Source of the DNA: Gymnogyps californianus
Lineage: Eukaryota > Chordata > Aves > Accipitriformes > Cathartidae
Direction of reading: 5' to 3'
Assembly (NCBI RefSeq): GCF_018139145.2
Contig: NC_059478.1
Coordinates: 14,739,001-14,803,000, forward strand
Length of the DNA: 64,000 nucleotides
The translations under genes were made by a program, and so were the position numbers. Every line of letters starts with the position of its first letter. The stretch's first letter is position 1. Shown piece by piece: positions 14,101 to 56,775 of this stretch. A model generated the notes under the pieces. It saw only the letters and a program-made list of their open reading frames with translations, did no database searches and was not told the origin of the DNA.

Positions 14101-16736
14101 AGAGTAGTCCCAATACCCTGGTGTGCTTAAACATGGTGGTATTTAGCTATGCTATGGTAAATATGCCTGCTATTTGTATACTTAGCAGTATTTTTATTTG
14201 TCTGTGTTGCTCTGAAATCTGTGAAACTTGCCCTATCTTTGGGTAAAATCACATGCATAAAATCACAATACTTTGTGGTTAATTAACATATGAAACAGTA
14301 GAATGTAATCCATATTCCTTTTTCCTGTAATAGCTAAAATGTTGTTATAAAGTTTATAGAATCTGCTAATTAAATTAAGCTTTACCTACATAGAAAACTA
14401 AGTGAGAAGTTTGTAGGGAACCTGCGTTTTAATATGTTTTGTTCTTCAGATATTAAAGTGAAGGAGCAGTCTCTGGAGAATCTGATGAAGTGAGTCACCA
14501 TTTGAAAATATATAGAAACACACAGTGTATGTACAAAGGGGTTTTTTGTACAAGGAACAAAGGTGCTTTGCCCATGGTCTAATACTGAACTTACCTGCCT
14601 TCTCCTCTTGTACTTCTCAGTGGCCATGGTCTTTTGTTTCTTACAAGGAGTGGAACTTTTTTGTTCATTACAATAGGACCTGGCTTTATTTACAGTAACT
14701 GAGTGAAGTTGCAGCAGAGCATGATCTTTTTTTTAACTGTTTCTGTGAGAAGCATTAAGTCAGAATGGGGTAAGCTTTCTGCTTGGCAAATGAAGTGTTA
14801 TTTTACTACTGCTCTGTCCCATCCTGAAACAGATTAATAGCTGAAACAGTGTTCTGAATTCATTCCTCCTTACACTGGCTAGAAACAGCGTGAAGTACTG
14901 AATACATACCACCCTTTTTAAACAGCTCAATAAGCAATATATAGAAAATGCTCTTAAGTTCATTTAACTGTATTCAAAAACGCTCTTGCCACATCTTAAT
15001 CAACTCTCTGCAATCTGTATGTTTTGACAGTGGCGATTATAAATGGTTCCTTTATAGACATGCTGTAACTCTGGTCTAAATTAACATTTGTGAAGTCTCA
15101 CAGTATCATTGAGGTTTGTTTATTCTGGAGTTTCAAAATAAAATCTGACTGAATCCACAGTTGGCAAAGCAAGCAGCATTTTATTTCAGAATATATTTCT
15201 AGTCTGTAATCATCTGCCTACAGGGCATTTGACAGAAAAACAGTAGTTTGCCCTTGAATTTAAGTCTAATGCATCTTTCAGGAGTAGCTGCAAAACCTGC
15301 ATATTGCTTCCAGCAGCTCAATTTGCTTTTAGGACTCAAATGATCTGCCAGCTAGAGGCCCTGCTGTTTCACAGGTGTGGTGAGAGCACAAGAGGCTTCT
15401 GTCTTCCTTAAAAATTCCACTCTTGTCTAAAAGGCCCAGCCTGAGAGCCTGGGCCTGTTTAAGTTCACTTTGCTGGTCTAGAGGTTTCTTGAAATAAACT
15501 GTAAGAACGCTAGGGATAATGAAATGGGTTATATGTGAAATTTCTCTCCTTTCCTTTCCCTGCAGAGGAAGAAAGATTTATGAGCCACCACGCTACATGA
15601 GTGTGAATCAAGCTGCAGAACAGCTTCTTGCCATTATTCAGAACAGGAGGCTCCAAGGAGAAGAACCAGGTACTATTACTGCAATGTTTCTATCCGCTAC
15701 TACCCCTCTCAAGTCACACTCATTGATCAGCCTCTGAACTCTACTCCCTTCCTCTTAATCTTGGCATTCTCTTCCTCTGCAGTGGAATTGAGCTGCCTTA
15801 AATCCTAGTCATGAGATGGATTTGGCAGAGCTTGAACATAGTGTAGCTCAGCGAGCAGAGATGAACAAGCACTAGTGGCTCCTGGAGGTTTAGTCAAAAC
15901 CTCACTTTGGTAACCCTGTACTGTTTCTAGCCATCTTTAACTGTGAGCTCTTTGATCCATTAGAGTTGCAGGAGGCGGAAGGATTCTGAGCATTTTAGAT
16001 CAGTCAAGCTTCAAAAAGTTCTGCTACGTTTTATTTAGACTAGTCACACTCTGCTCTACATGAATAACAGCATGAATCGAGGTTAACCCAATGATGCAGA
16101 ACTGTGATTTTGACCTTGAATTCTTAACACTTCTCAAGAGCAAACTGCGAAAGATGTTTATTGAGACCAAGGTGAAATATTTAAGTTTATTCCTTAAATA
16201 CTGTGAAAATGAAAATCCTTTCATTTTATCCTTTACATAGAATGAATCAGAAGCAGCAGTTTCCTCAAAGTGAACACAATTCCTGAATGAATTTCATATT
16301 CTACTTCTGCTGCCTTCCCATTCTTGCTTATAAACATCCCTAACATGCAGCTTTATTTTCTTTGAAGAACAAGCTTCTTTCTAGGCCACTCCAATGATTT
16401 ATTAATTAGAGGTTTAAGAAAGCAGCATTAAGGTTTAAGCATTTGGAGTACTTTTTCCTTTATGATAGGACCATTAGTCAATAAATTAAGCATTTAATCT
16501 TCTTTCTTACAGAAATTACTGAAAACACAATTTGTGTTGGCCTCGCACGTGTGGGTGCTCCGGATCAGAAGATTGCTTCAGGCACACTATATCAGATGTC
16601 CACAGTGGAATTAGGCGGTCCACTACATTCTTTGATTGTTACAGGCACTATGCATCCTCTGGAATTAGAAATGCTTAAGCTTTTTTCTGTAGATAGTTGC
16701 AGTTTTGAAAAGAATGCATTTCAAAGGACCACTTAA
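2044..16736 (+). CDS. DPH5: Diphthine methyl ester synthase, 3' part (five exons)
   Basis: Coding exons are 2044-2152, 12210-12330, 14450-14489, 15566-15669 and 16513-16736. All have GT-AG borders and join in one frame to give 198 residues, matching human DPH5 from about residue 88 to its end at 285. The family enzyme is an AdoMet-dependent methyltransferase of the tetrapyrrole-methylase fold that methylates the modified histidine of eEF2 during diphthamide synthesis in the cytosol. Visible conserved stretches include [56 protein letters not shown] and the RVGAPDQKI region. The N-terminal glycine-rich AdoMet-binding part (about 87 codons) is not in the window, so the gene is cut by the left edge. 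The frame is intact with no sign of a pseudogene. The last ~15 residues differ strongly from human. It converges tail-to-tail with SLC30A7. Confidence 0.95.
2153..12209 (+). other. DPH5: DPH5 long intron (10 kb)
   Basis: The intron runs between the CCGLQ and LYNFGE exons. Open frames in it are short and unlike known proteins. No LTR or LINE was recognised. It has small homopolymer tracts and, near its 3' end, a perfect 20-bp palindrome at 12052-12071. Otherwise nothing was seen. Confidence 0.85.
12210..12330 (+). CDS. DPH5: DPH5 coding exon
   Basis: The acceptor is GTTTTACAG and the donor is TTG|GTAAGC. It holds 40 codons plus one base, from [15 protein letters not shown] to [11 protein letters not shown]. 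The final G begins an Asp codon completed in the next exon. It follows a 10-kb intron. Confidence 0.96.
12331..14449 (+). other. DPH5: DPH5 intron
   Basis: AT-rich intron between the 121-nt and 40-nt exons. No gene, repeat family or RNA recognised. Confidence 0.85.
14450..14489 (+). CDS. DPH5: DPH5 40-nt coding exon
   Basis: A very short exon encoding [14 protein letters not shown], with split codons at both ends. The acceptor is GTTCTTCAG and the donor is AA|GTGAGT. It is accepted because it restores the frame between its neighbours and matches human [13 protein letters not shown]. Confidence 0.94.
14490..15565 (+). other. DPH5: DPH5 intron
   Basis: Intron with donor GTGAGT and acceptor CCCTGCAG. 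No recognisable internal feature. Confidence 0.85.
15566..15669 (+). CDS. DPH5: DPH5 coding exon
   Basis: The acceptor TTTCCCTGCAG has a strong pyrimidine tract; the donor is CAG|GTACTA. It encodes [20 protein letters not shown] through RRLQGEEP, with split codons at both ends. The [17 protein letters not shown] segment is almost identical to human. Confidence 0.95.
15670..16512 (+). other. DPH5: DPH5 last intron
   Basis: Intron with donor GTACTA and acceptor TTTCTTACAG. No internal feature recognised. Confidence 0.85.
16513..16736 (+). CDS. DPH5: DPH5 terminal coding exon with stop
   Basis: The acceptor is TTTCTTACAG. It encodes 73 residues and TAA (16734-16736), from [15 protein letters not shown] to a tail ending NAFQRTT. 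It is conserved up to [18 protein letters not shown]. One residue is missing relative to human TGGSIHP, and the last ~15 residues are unlike human. Confidence 0.95.
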
Positions 16737-16741
16737 ATAAA
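16736..16741 (+). terminator. DPH5: Candidate DPH5 poly(A) signal overlapping the stop codon
   Basis: AATAAA begins on the last base of the TAA stop codon, and T-rich sequence follows within ~30 nt. If used, the 3'UTR would be only about 15-30 nt. I see no other canonical hexamer close by on the plus strand; ATTAAA occurs at 17674-17679. Which site is used cannot be decided from sequence. Confidence 0.4.
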
Positions 16742-17583
16742 AATGAGGCATTTAAATTTTTATTCCATCTTTAATTTCATGACAGCATAAAGTTATTCCT
16801 GTGAATATTTAGAGCTTGCCTAAGTGCAGTGAGATTGTATATTGCTTCAGAAGACAGCAATGTAGGAACATGGACCTGCTTTTACCTGAGGCTACAAACT
16901 GCAAGCTGCACCTGCTAGTATCAGCTTCTAACATGTAGACACCTCCAGAAACCTTTAAACCCCTTCGTCTGATTCAGTTCATTGACATCTACCTCAGTCT
17001 TAGGCTGATGACTAGGATAAGAAGTGCAAGTAGAGAACTGAAGAAGTGTACCAGCTATCTGTCTGGCATCACTTTGCTGTAGTACATTAACCAAGCCTAC
17101 CGCACACATTGTTACAAGTGCATTTTAGATGTTAAATTTTGCATTTCAGCTTTCCAGAAACTTAGTAGTTCTCTCACCAATAGAAACCATTAGTGTGCAA
17201 AACCTGTTAGGTCTGTATCCGTCTTTACACTTGGGAGCGTGAATACAGACAGGTGAGAATGTTCTTTATGTCTAAATGAAGAAAAGCAAGAACTCACCCT
17301 TTGGACAGTTGGTGAAACAGAGGGAGAAGCTGCATAGAATCTCTTATTTCAGAAGGCTGCAACTTAAAAATAGAACTTGATTTCTTCATATATTAATGCT
17401 AGCATTTATGAAGTGCTGGACTGCAGCAACCACAACTAACCTCAAGCCAATTCCCAGAAAACAGACTGCAAGAATTCTCTTTAAAACCAGCTAATGGATG
17501 ATGGTGGTTGCTATTTCAACTAGTCTTCACAGTACATAGGACAACAAAGCAGAGCTGTATGCATATTTTTTTTTAACTGAAGA

Positions 17584-17589
17584 TTTATT
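17584..17589 (-). terminator. SLC30A7: Candidate SLC30A7 distal poly(A) signal
   Basis: AATAAA on the minus strand, about 5.1 kb beyond the SLC30A7 stop and 0.85 kb from the DPH5 stop. A genomic A-run lies just downstream, which would also mimic poly(A) in cDNA. Alternative hexamers exist closer to the stop, e.g. 18966-18971. Confidence 0.3.
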
Positions 17590-17878
17590 GGAAAGAAATT
17601 TGATCCCATATCTTTTCAGCAATATAGGATATTTAACATTTTATATAGACTGTATTCAAGTAGAAAAGATTACATTAAAAATTTCTAATATTGCACTTGG
17701 GACAAGTCATGGCTAAGCTACTAACATTAGCATTCCAGAACAAAATCATACATAGTCTTCAGAATTTTAGTGAGCTGCCTTGTGTTATCATTAAGATTTC
17801 TTTACAGGTATTTTGATATACTATACTATTCAACTTAAGCTCACTGCTAAGAGTAATTCCTGTAATTTAAAGGTAAAG

Positions 17879-17914
17879 GCAAGCAATATGCTGAATGCAA
17901 GCAATATGCTGTAT
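17879..17914. repeat. 18-bp direct tandem duplication
   Basis: Two adjacent 18-bp units beginning GCAAGCAATATGCTG differ at one base. It lies in the probable SLC30A7 3'UTR. Confidence 0.7.
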
Positions 17915-20900
17915 GCTACCAGGAATGATTTTGGCAATTTCTTCATTCACAATATTTCATACTTCAGCTAAAATACTGTAGCGATTCATTTAACTCTTGT
18001 ACAAGATCCCAGCATACACATGAAAGACTTCGATGCATATGGGAAGTGAAATACACAACTCCTTTTACACATTATTTCCGCCAAATTACCACATAGGCAG
18101 GAACCTTTTGTGGCTCACTGAAACAGACAAGTAGATTAACCAGTATTTGCACACAGTGAGACACATAGTCTTCACAGGCCAGGCACAGCAGAAGCATAAC
18201 TGGCATCTTTTCACATTATAGCAGTCTCTGGCCAACGAAGTCCCAACAGGGATGGTCATTGCAACAAAGCCTGAATGGGGGAGAAATCCAAAAGAGAATC
18301 CCGGCAAGGTGCAGATAGGGATTTTCATAGAAGCGTAAAGGAGGAATTAACCACCAAGTCACAGTATTAGGGGTCAGAGAAATGGATTATTTAAAAAAAA
18401 AGAAAAAAAAATCCCTCTGTACTCATTCCCAAAACGCTTAAAAGGGGTGGGATAATCAAGAATCATAGCAAGTGGCAGTCTGATGGCTGCTGGGGAAAAC
18501 AGGACAGGGCTTAATTAGTAACTAAAGCTGTTGCTCTGAACTGGTATTTAAAGGTCTTGTTACATGAGTAGTGATTAGGATTTGCATTTTATAGAAGCAT
18601 GAAGGTTTCTGCAACTGAAATCTGCCCTGTGAGAGAAAAGCCATGAACTTTACAATTTGAGAGCACAGTGGGTGCAAAGGGTGGAAAACTGCAGTTCAGC
18701 AGCAGCTTCTCTCCCCTCTTGTATCTTGTTTACATTCCCAAAACAGGTTCACTTACAACGGTTAAAGAGAGATACCCTTTCTTTCCTTCACCTTTAAACC
18801 CAGCTTTACTTCTTCAGAAAAATTAAGAATGTTAAGAGTCACTAAGGTCCCTTTTATCAGTAGCAGCAGTTTCAATTTTTATGTAAAAATAGCCTCAGCA
18901 GCTCTTACTAATGATACAATTAAACTTTCGTTTTAGTAAGCAGTATTACATAAAAAGCAGAGTCATTTATTTGGATCAGCACTTTTTGCCGTAGTTTAGC
19001 AGATCACACAAGTAATCTAGCTCTCTGTAGGGGCCCTATTGATGTAAGGAACAAGTCTATCCATATGTATAGACTTAGGATTAGCCTATGAAGGACCAGT
19101 CTTCACTGTGCATGCTCTTAAGTATAAGAATAGTTTTCTTCCACTGTTACTTACCATTACAAACATTTGGGGCATTTCAATACAGACACTCTGTAGCACT
19201 TGTTTTATCTTTTTATTTTGCTGTAGGTCCTGTAAAAATCACGCAGTTTGCAGGCTTGGTCTTTGGGACAATATGGTTGTAAGTTACTGTTTTCAGTCGC
19301 AGAAAAAAACCCGCAAAGATAGACCAGTAACCCCACAGTAAGCTTCAGCTACGTGAAAACATGAGAAAATCATACTTTGAAAACTTCGTTCAAAATTCAG
19401 TACTGGATAACAGGAAGCTGAGTTTTAGCAGATGATCTGCAGACGTTCATCCATCTCTGGATGTCAGTCATTCACACAAATCTTTGTTTAAAAGATGCGA
19501 TGCATCTCCAATAAAGTGTTAAAAGCAAAGTGTTATATAAGCAGTCAGGTGTTAGGTAATTAGCAAAACACAAAATAACAGAGCTTTGACTCTCAGGATA
19601 AGAAAAGCTGCACTTTCCATTGCATGATTTGTACTCTCCTAAAACTTGAGCAAGTATCCCCTTAGTAGGTGGGGAAAAAAATTTCAGATGTCACTCCATT
19701 TACTGACATACTAGATGTGATTGTAGTTACCTACTGGACATGTCATCTACTGTCTTTTGTAGAATTCTGTGGTGCTTATCCTTTTTCAGAAAGCCTAAAA
19801 AGGCTTAAAGTCTACTTTGAATCTGGCTTCCCTACACTATCCTCAATTATATTTAACAAACAAATGATACATTTCTTACTATAAAAACATCAAGTTGTCC
19901 TTAAAAATAATGAAGAAATTGCTATCTTGGTTAGAAAACTCACACTTGTACATATGCTTCCAACAGTCAGATAAGTAATAATAAGCAACAAAGAGATGTC
20001 AAAAGTTATTAAAATCAATATTGTGTAATTATAACCAGCTTATAGGCTTTTTCAATCAGTTTCCCATATTTAGAAAGTTTGTAGCTGTACATCTTAAAAA
20101 ACCATACCACCACCAAACAAACCCAATTGCCACTTGGGCAGATTCTCACTTGGAAACAAATTGTAGCAGTTGTCTTTTCATAAAGAAAACTAAAATAGTG
20201 GCCAAGCTCAGCAGCTTGGGCAGCACTGCAGTATTTCAGCAAGTCCAGGAATACTCGGTCCCAAAACATGCTGGTGTAAAAATGATTTAAACTAAAGCCT
20301 GCTCTTGGATCATGACACAATTGCAATGAAGTTGGCTGGTGCTTGCCTTTAAAGTGATACCAGTTGATCTTCTCTAGCCTCAAATAGTAGTAATATTAAC
20401 TACTGAAAAAAAAAAATAATCAAGAAATCATGCTGTCAACCAACAAGCAGCAGTCTATATGCAACATAGTACAAAACAATGAGGGTTCTCCACCCTATAA
20501 TCACAACCATATTTTAATTACCTTTTCTGTGAACATATATGCAAATGGTATCTTAAACTGCAATACTCACATCTGCTCAACAGATTCTTGCACCCTACCC
20601 TGCGCCATGTAACTTTCAGATCCCACCCTCCAGTCAGGAACTCCAGGCCTGGGAGAGCACCTGCAAGGTGAGACAGGGAGGGAGCCTGACAGGGTGCCAG
20701 GCAGAAGGCCAGAAGAGAGGGACGTGGAACAGTGCAGCCAGCTGAAAGGGCACTCTGCACCTGCATCCCCAGGAGAAGCAAACAGGATCAGAAACCAGCA
20801 ATAGGGATAAAGAAGGATCTGAAGACTGGAAGAGACTGTAAAGCTTAAAAGCAATATGTATGTGGCTTTTTCCTGCTATTTTTCTTTACACCCAGTTTTC

Positions 20901-22669
20901 AATTCCAAGCACAAGAGTACAACCCCAAGCTTTGTACAAAATCAACATTCATGTTTCAATATCTCATCTGGAAAACTCAGGAACCATCTATCAATTTGGC
21001 AACTATCGTGTTTTCACAGGAAAAGAGATCAAAATTCAGGTGCTATATAGGAATGCCAGAATGAATGCAAGAAACTCTTTATCATGAATTCAGCAACATC
21101 GGCGGCAAACAAACCACTTCTGCAAATGAATTTTCGGTACTTTCATAGTGCCTAGCACTTACTACACAGACATTGTCAGCTTCACAGGGCCTTGATTTCA
21201 GTATTACCACGTCAGGTACCAGAGAATACTTAAAATCCATACCAGTCAGTAGCGGCTATGATTTATCAGAAAAATGCCTGTCTTTTTTTTACTCCGCAAT
21301 GTTCTGTTTGTAAAATGTCCTCTTATAAAATCTTCCATTACTAAATTAACTACTACAGCATAGTGGAATTATCATCTGTAATACCAAGTATAGCAGATTG
21401 TCTTTGAAAACAGCACTCAGACCTGAAAGTGTAAAGTGATTATAAATGCTAGAAAAACACGACAGACTAATGTTTCTGGAAAGAACAACTTAGTGCACGA
21501 AGAATTTTTTTTTTTTTTCCCCCATGAACACACACAAGGCTACAGTAAGATAGTAAAAATTATCAAGACTTGTCAACCTGGAAAAAGCGTAATCTTGAAC
21601 AGCATGAACCATGGTCCTTATTTCCATTTCAGGTATAACCACCAGAAACAACTATTTTCAGTATTTGGAAAGGCAAAAGTTCTCACCAATCACTTTAATA
21701 AAAATTATTACAACCTATTAAAATCAAGGAGATTTAAGCTTTCACAAACAATTTAGGGATTTAATTTTTCCCGCCACATAATTTGGAAGATAAAAAGCTT
21801 CAAGCATTGCTTCCATCAGCAGCATCTTCCCTCAGCTGCCTGTTGTTTCAGTGACTGTGAACATGAGTAGCATCATGTAATGTCTCATTACTCTCAACAA
21901 TTTCAAGAGACTAAGAATTGGAGTTAACTCTAATATTTGGACTAAAACAATTTCCACAAGATATGTGCAACAAAATATCCAGCTGGTTTTGGAAGCAGGT
22001 CTCTTCACAACAGCTTTGCCTTTTACATTTAGAATTTTTCTGTCTGTCTGGTAAGATGCAAGTATAAGGGAAGTCTAACATCTACAGCTATGCAAGTACG
22101 CAACCCCCCCGCATACATCACTAGTGAATAATCAGACTGCATACAAGATATTTGTAAAAGTAATAAAACCCTTCGATGCTCCATATTTATGCTGGCAAAT
22201 ACCTCTCCTGATATAAAAGGCACTTTGAAAACCCAATATGGTTTGGTTCATTAAGTTTGCAAAGTACAAACAATTGTACAAACATACAATTATATTGAAG
22301 CATGTCAGCCATTGTGACATTATCTACAAAACAAGTTTCCAATTGTTGATAACACTGGTTTTATGGGAATGAGCAGTGGTTTCAGCAGCTTTACTGAAGA
22401 CATGACAGGGTTTCCAGTACCACAATCTTAGTAAGTAAAAACCCTCAAAAACGTACAAGTTTAGGGGCCACAAAAAACCAAGACCCAAAGTCCGTAACAT
22501 TCATTCAATATTTACTCCTTAGAAGTTAACTCCATCCATAGCCCAAGGGCAGAAATCTATTCAGTCAATTCCAGAACAGTGGTGGAGGCAGGCTCTGCCT
22601 TGAGAAGTACGTTGTTGTATCATTACAGTACAGAAAACTTTGGTCCAACAGCACAATTTCAGAAATTCA

Positions 22670-54162
<31,493 letters not shown>

Positions 54163-54247
54163 CTTCCCGACGCCGGGGCCGCGGCGTGCCCGGCCGGCAG
54201 GGCAGGCAGGCGCGGCAGCAGCGCTCCCCCCACGGCCGGCCCACGCG

Positions 54248-54252
54248 CCAAT
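54248..54252 (+). promoter_or_regulatory. CCAAT box
   Basis: CCAAT about 86 bp upstream of the SLC30A7 ATG, next to an ETS-type site. This fits an NF-Y site in a TATA-less promoter. Confidence 0.45.
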
Positions 54253-54256
54253 CACG

Positions 54257-54263
54257 CTTCCGG
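54257..54263 (-). promoter_or_regulatory. ETS/GABP-type site
   Basis: CCGGAAG on the minus strand, 5 bp beyond the CCAAT box. Such sites are common in CpG-island bidirectional promoters. Confidence 0.4.
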
Positions 54264-54271
54264 CCTACCAC

Positions 54272-54286
54272 TGCGCGCCTGCGCGC
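54272..54286 (+). promoter_or_regulatory. Paired TGCGCGC motifs (NRF1-like or MRE-core-like)
   Basis: Two copies of TGCGCGC, 8 bp apart in start position. Each fits the metal-response-element core TGCRCNC, and the pair also resembles an NRF1 site. In a CpG island this can occur by chance. Confidence 0.3.
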
Positions 54287-54667
54287 CCCGACCGTACGAG
54301 GGCTGCGGGGGCGTGTCGCCACGGCCCGGTCGCGCGCAGGGGGCGGGGCCCGGGTTGGCGGCGGCGGCGGGCGGTGCTGGACTCCGGGCTGTTGGTCACA
54401 CGGAGCGGGGCGCGCGCTGCCCGAGCTGGCGCGGCCGACTGCAAAACGAAACCAAAGCAAAACCCCGAATGTGAATGCTCATCCGTCCCGTGCCAGCTGC
54501 TCGCCCGCGTTCTGCTCGCGATGCCCGGTGCTCCCGGAGTAGCTGCTGCGGCAGCCCTCCGTACGGGGCTGGGGCGGCGGCCTGGCCCCCCCGCGGCCGG
54601 ACCCACGCTGCGGCGTAACGCGCCGCTCTGGGAAGCTGCGCGACGGCCAGAGCTGCCGGAGCCGGGC

Positions 54668-54684
54668 GGGGGGGGGGGGGGGGG
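54668..54684 (+). repeat. Poly(G) tract, 17 nt
   Basis: G17 in the CpG island between the two divergent genes. It is a potential G-quadruplex and a likely sequencing or assembly weak point. Confidence 0.85.
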
Positions 54685-54899
54685 AGCTCCCTGCCCGCGG
54701 CAGGACCCCGAACTACAAACCGGGGCCTGCCGGGAGGAAGCGGAGGGACGCCCCACAGGAAGCGGGGTAGGGCGGCGCCGCCGTAGCGCTGCGGCGGTCC
54801 CGCTCGGGCCGCCCCTGAGTCACCGGAGCGGCCTGCGCGGGCGGGCCGAGCCGCGGGGTGTCAGGCCGGCACCTCCTCTCCTCGCCTCTCCTCTGCCCT

Positions 54900-55031
54900 G
54901 CCGGGCCCTGCCCCGCTGTGCGGGCTGCTGCCCCGCTCGCTGCTGCTGGTGACGCCTCGGAAGCACAGCCCAGCGGCTGGTAGCGCCTCACCGCCGGGGA
55001 AGCAAGCGGCGATACTGGCGCCCTCCTGAAC
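54900..55031 (+). other. EXTL2: Possible EXTL2 5' non-coding exon
   Basis: EXTL2 needs a leader exon in or near the CpG island. The best plus-strand donor I see is AAC|GTGAGC after 55031. The start is arbitrary and no transcript evidence is available, so this is only a candidate. Confidence 0.25.
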
Positions 55032-55110
55032 GTGAGCGAAACCGTGCGGGAGGGGGCGACCGGGCTGGGCCGTGTGCGGGGGGACGGCGTGCTCTGCCCG
55101 GGAGGGGCAG

Positions 55111-56705
55111 CTGTTCGCTTCTACTGCGTAGCTGTATGTAATTATTATGAAATGCTATTATGAAGTGCTGCCCACGAAGAGAGGGGAACCCGTTCAAGAA
55201 GTCTTCTTCTTGGAATGAGGGTTAAAATACTGTATTTTGACATAGGGTTTTTATTTTCGTCAATTTTGTTCTGAAGATGTGTTCTCTACGGGGGGTATTG
55301 TAAGAATTTTTTTAACATGTCAATCTTGATTGCAATTTCGTAACTTAATTGGCAAAACTGATTGGCACTTTCTTACTGGAAAGTGTCATGGTGCTAATTT
55401 TAAAGATTTTGTGTAGACGTTTATTTTAAATAAAAAGTATATTATCCTTACTTATCATTACAGCCTATTGTATGCAATTGAGTAAACGCAAGGATGCATG
55501 GCAAGCCAGGAAGTCTCATTACCACAGTAAACAACATTTATATTTTCATCTTAAGTATGCTTTTAAATTTTAACTAATTAATCGTTACAGTAGTATTGGT
55601 AACTATTGTTGCGACTAGGTTGCAATTGGGGAAAGAGAATCTAAGGTGCACCTTTTTAAAAGCACGTATGACCAGGATATGGTGGACCTCAGAAATGCTG
55701 AGTAGCTACTGCTGCCAGTCATTTTTAGAAGCCAGGCATGATTGTTTACACCTATAAAATGAAGCAACTAAAACAAGTGATTAGCTTCTGAAAATAGTTT
55801 CAATGACCTCTCCAGCCTTACAAAATAAGTCAGTGGTAAAACTGGAACTCAAATTTGGGAAGACCTGTATGTGTGGACATATTCAGACTGGTATACACAC
55901 AAATTGGCAATTCTGTACTTGTAAGAAGTAAGTTTATATAACCTAAACAGATTACTCTTTCACATAGGTTCAATTATTAAATGAAAGTTCTTGCTCTCTA
56001 AACTTTTATAGTACCATTCCTAAATCAAAAATAAAACCCCCCTTTCTTTGTTCAACTAGTTTTAAAGAACAAAAATCCCTCCAACAACCTAGGAGCCTTA
56101 ACAGACACAGGTTTCTTAAGTTGCTGTCCTGCATCTTGTGCATCCTTCCTGTTTGTGCTTACACTCATATTTGCTTTCCCTTCTGCCAAGCTGCCAAACC
56201 AGGTGGGAAGAACAAAATTCTGTGTCTTAAACCTCTAACACAACTGGTAAGCTTAGTGGAAGGAGAGTGTGAAGCGGATGAGTCAGAAAAGAAAATAATT
56301 TTATAGGGACTACTTGCCTGACTGTGGTAGCCAAATACATATTTTAGTGTGCCTGGTGAACAAAGCAACAGACTGTGAGGTTCTGGAGACCTACTTGCAT
56401 CTCTATAGTTGACCCTAAGGATGGAACGCATAGACATTGCATTGGTACAAAGCAACAATTTTACAAGCAGAGAAATATGCTGTGCTTTTCTTTCTAACCA
56501 ACTGGTGTAATAACTTCTTTCTGGAGTGTTCATTGAAAGGCAGAGACAATTATTCAACTGAGCAATAGGAAAAGGGATTGGATAATTGCCAAGAATGTGT
56601 ACATCAATCAGTAATTGAAAGGAATGTTTACTTGTAAAAGAGTCCTGGGTAGCATGTGGGATAACTGTTGATCTTCAGTTATAGAGTCCCTTTAATTTCC
56701 AACAG
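55111..56705 (+). other. EXTL2: EXTL2 leader intron (probable)
   Basis: AT-rich non-coding sequence between the CpG island and the exon at 56706. No gene or repeat recognised. Confidence 0.6.
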
Positions 56706-56770
56706 ATTCAAAGATCACAAACAACTGTCCTGTAAAAACAAGGAGGGAAAAACAATCCTACTTGACAACA

Positions 56771-56775
56771 ATGAG
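56771..56775 (+). CDS. EXTL2: EXTL2 initiator coding segment (5 nt)
   Basis: ATGAG before a strong donor GTAAGT, with A at -3. It supplies Met1 and two bases of Arg2. The in-frame reading of the next exon upstream of its acceptor hits TAA, so the upstream start must come from another exon. This one reproduces the human N-terminus. A fallback start is the Met at 58083. Confidence 0.82.

Larger units (their letters stand above)
16742..22669 (-). other. SLC30A7: Convergent 3' region, probable SLC30A7 3'UTR
   Basis: About 5.9 kb with no coding match between the DPH5 stop and the SLC30A7 stop. On the minus strand AATAAA occurs at 18966-18971 and 17584-17589, so a long SLC30A7 3'UTR ending near 17.56 kb is possible. 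The region is AT-rich apart from a locally GC-rich patch at about 20600-20780. It includes an 18-bp direct duplication at 17879-17914. The boundary between the two transcripts is not visible in the sequence. Confidence 0.45.
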
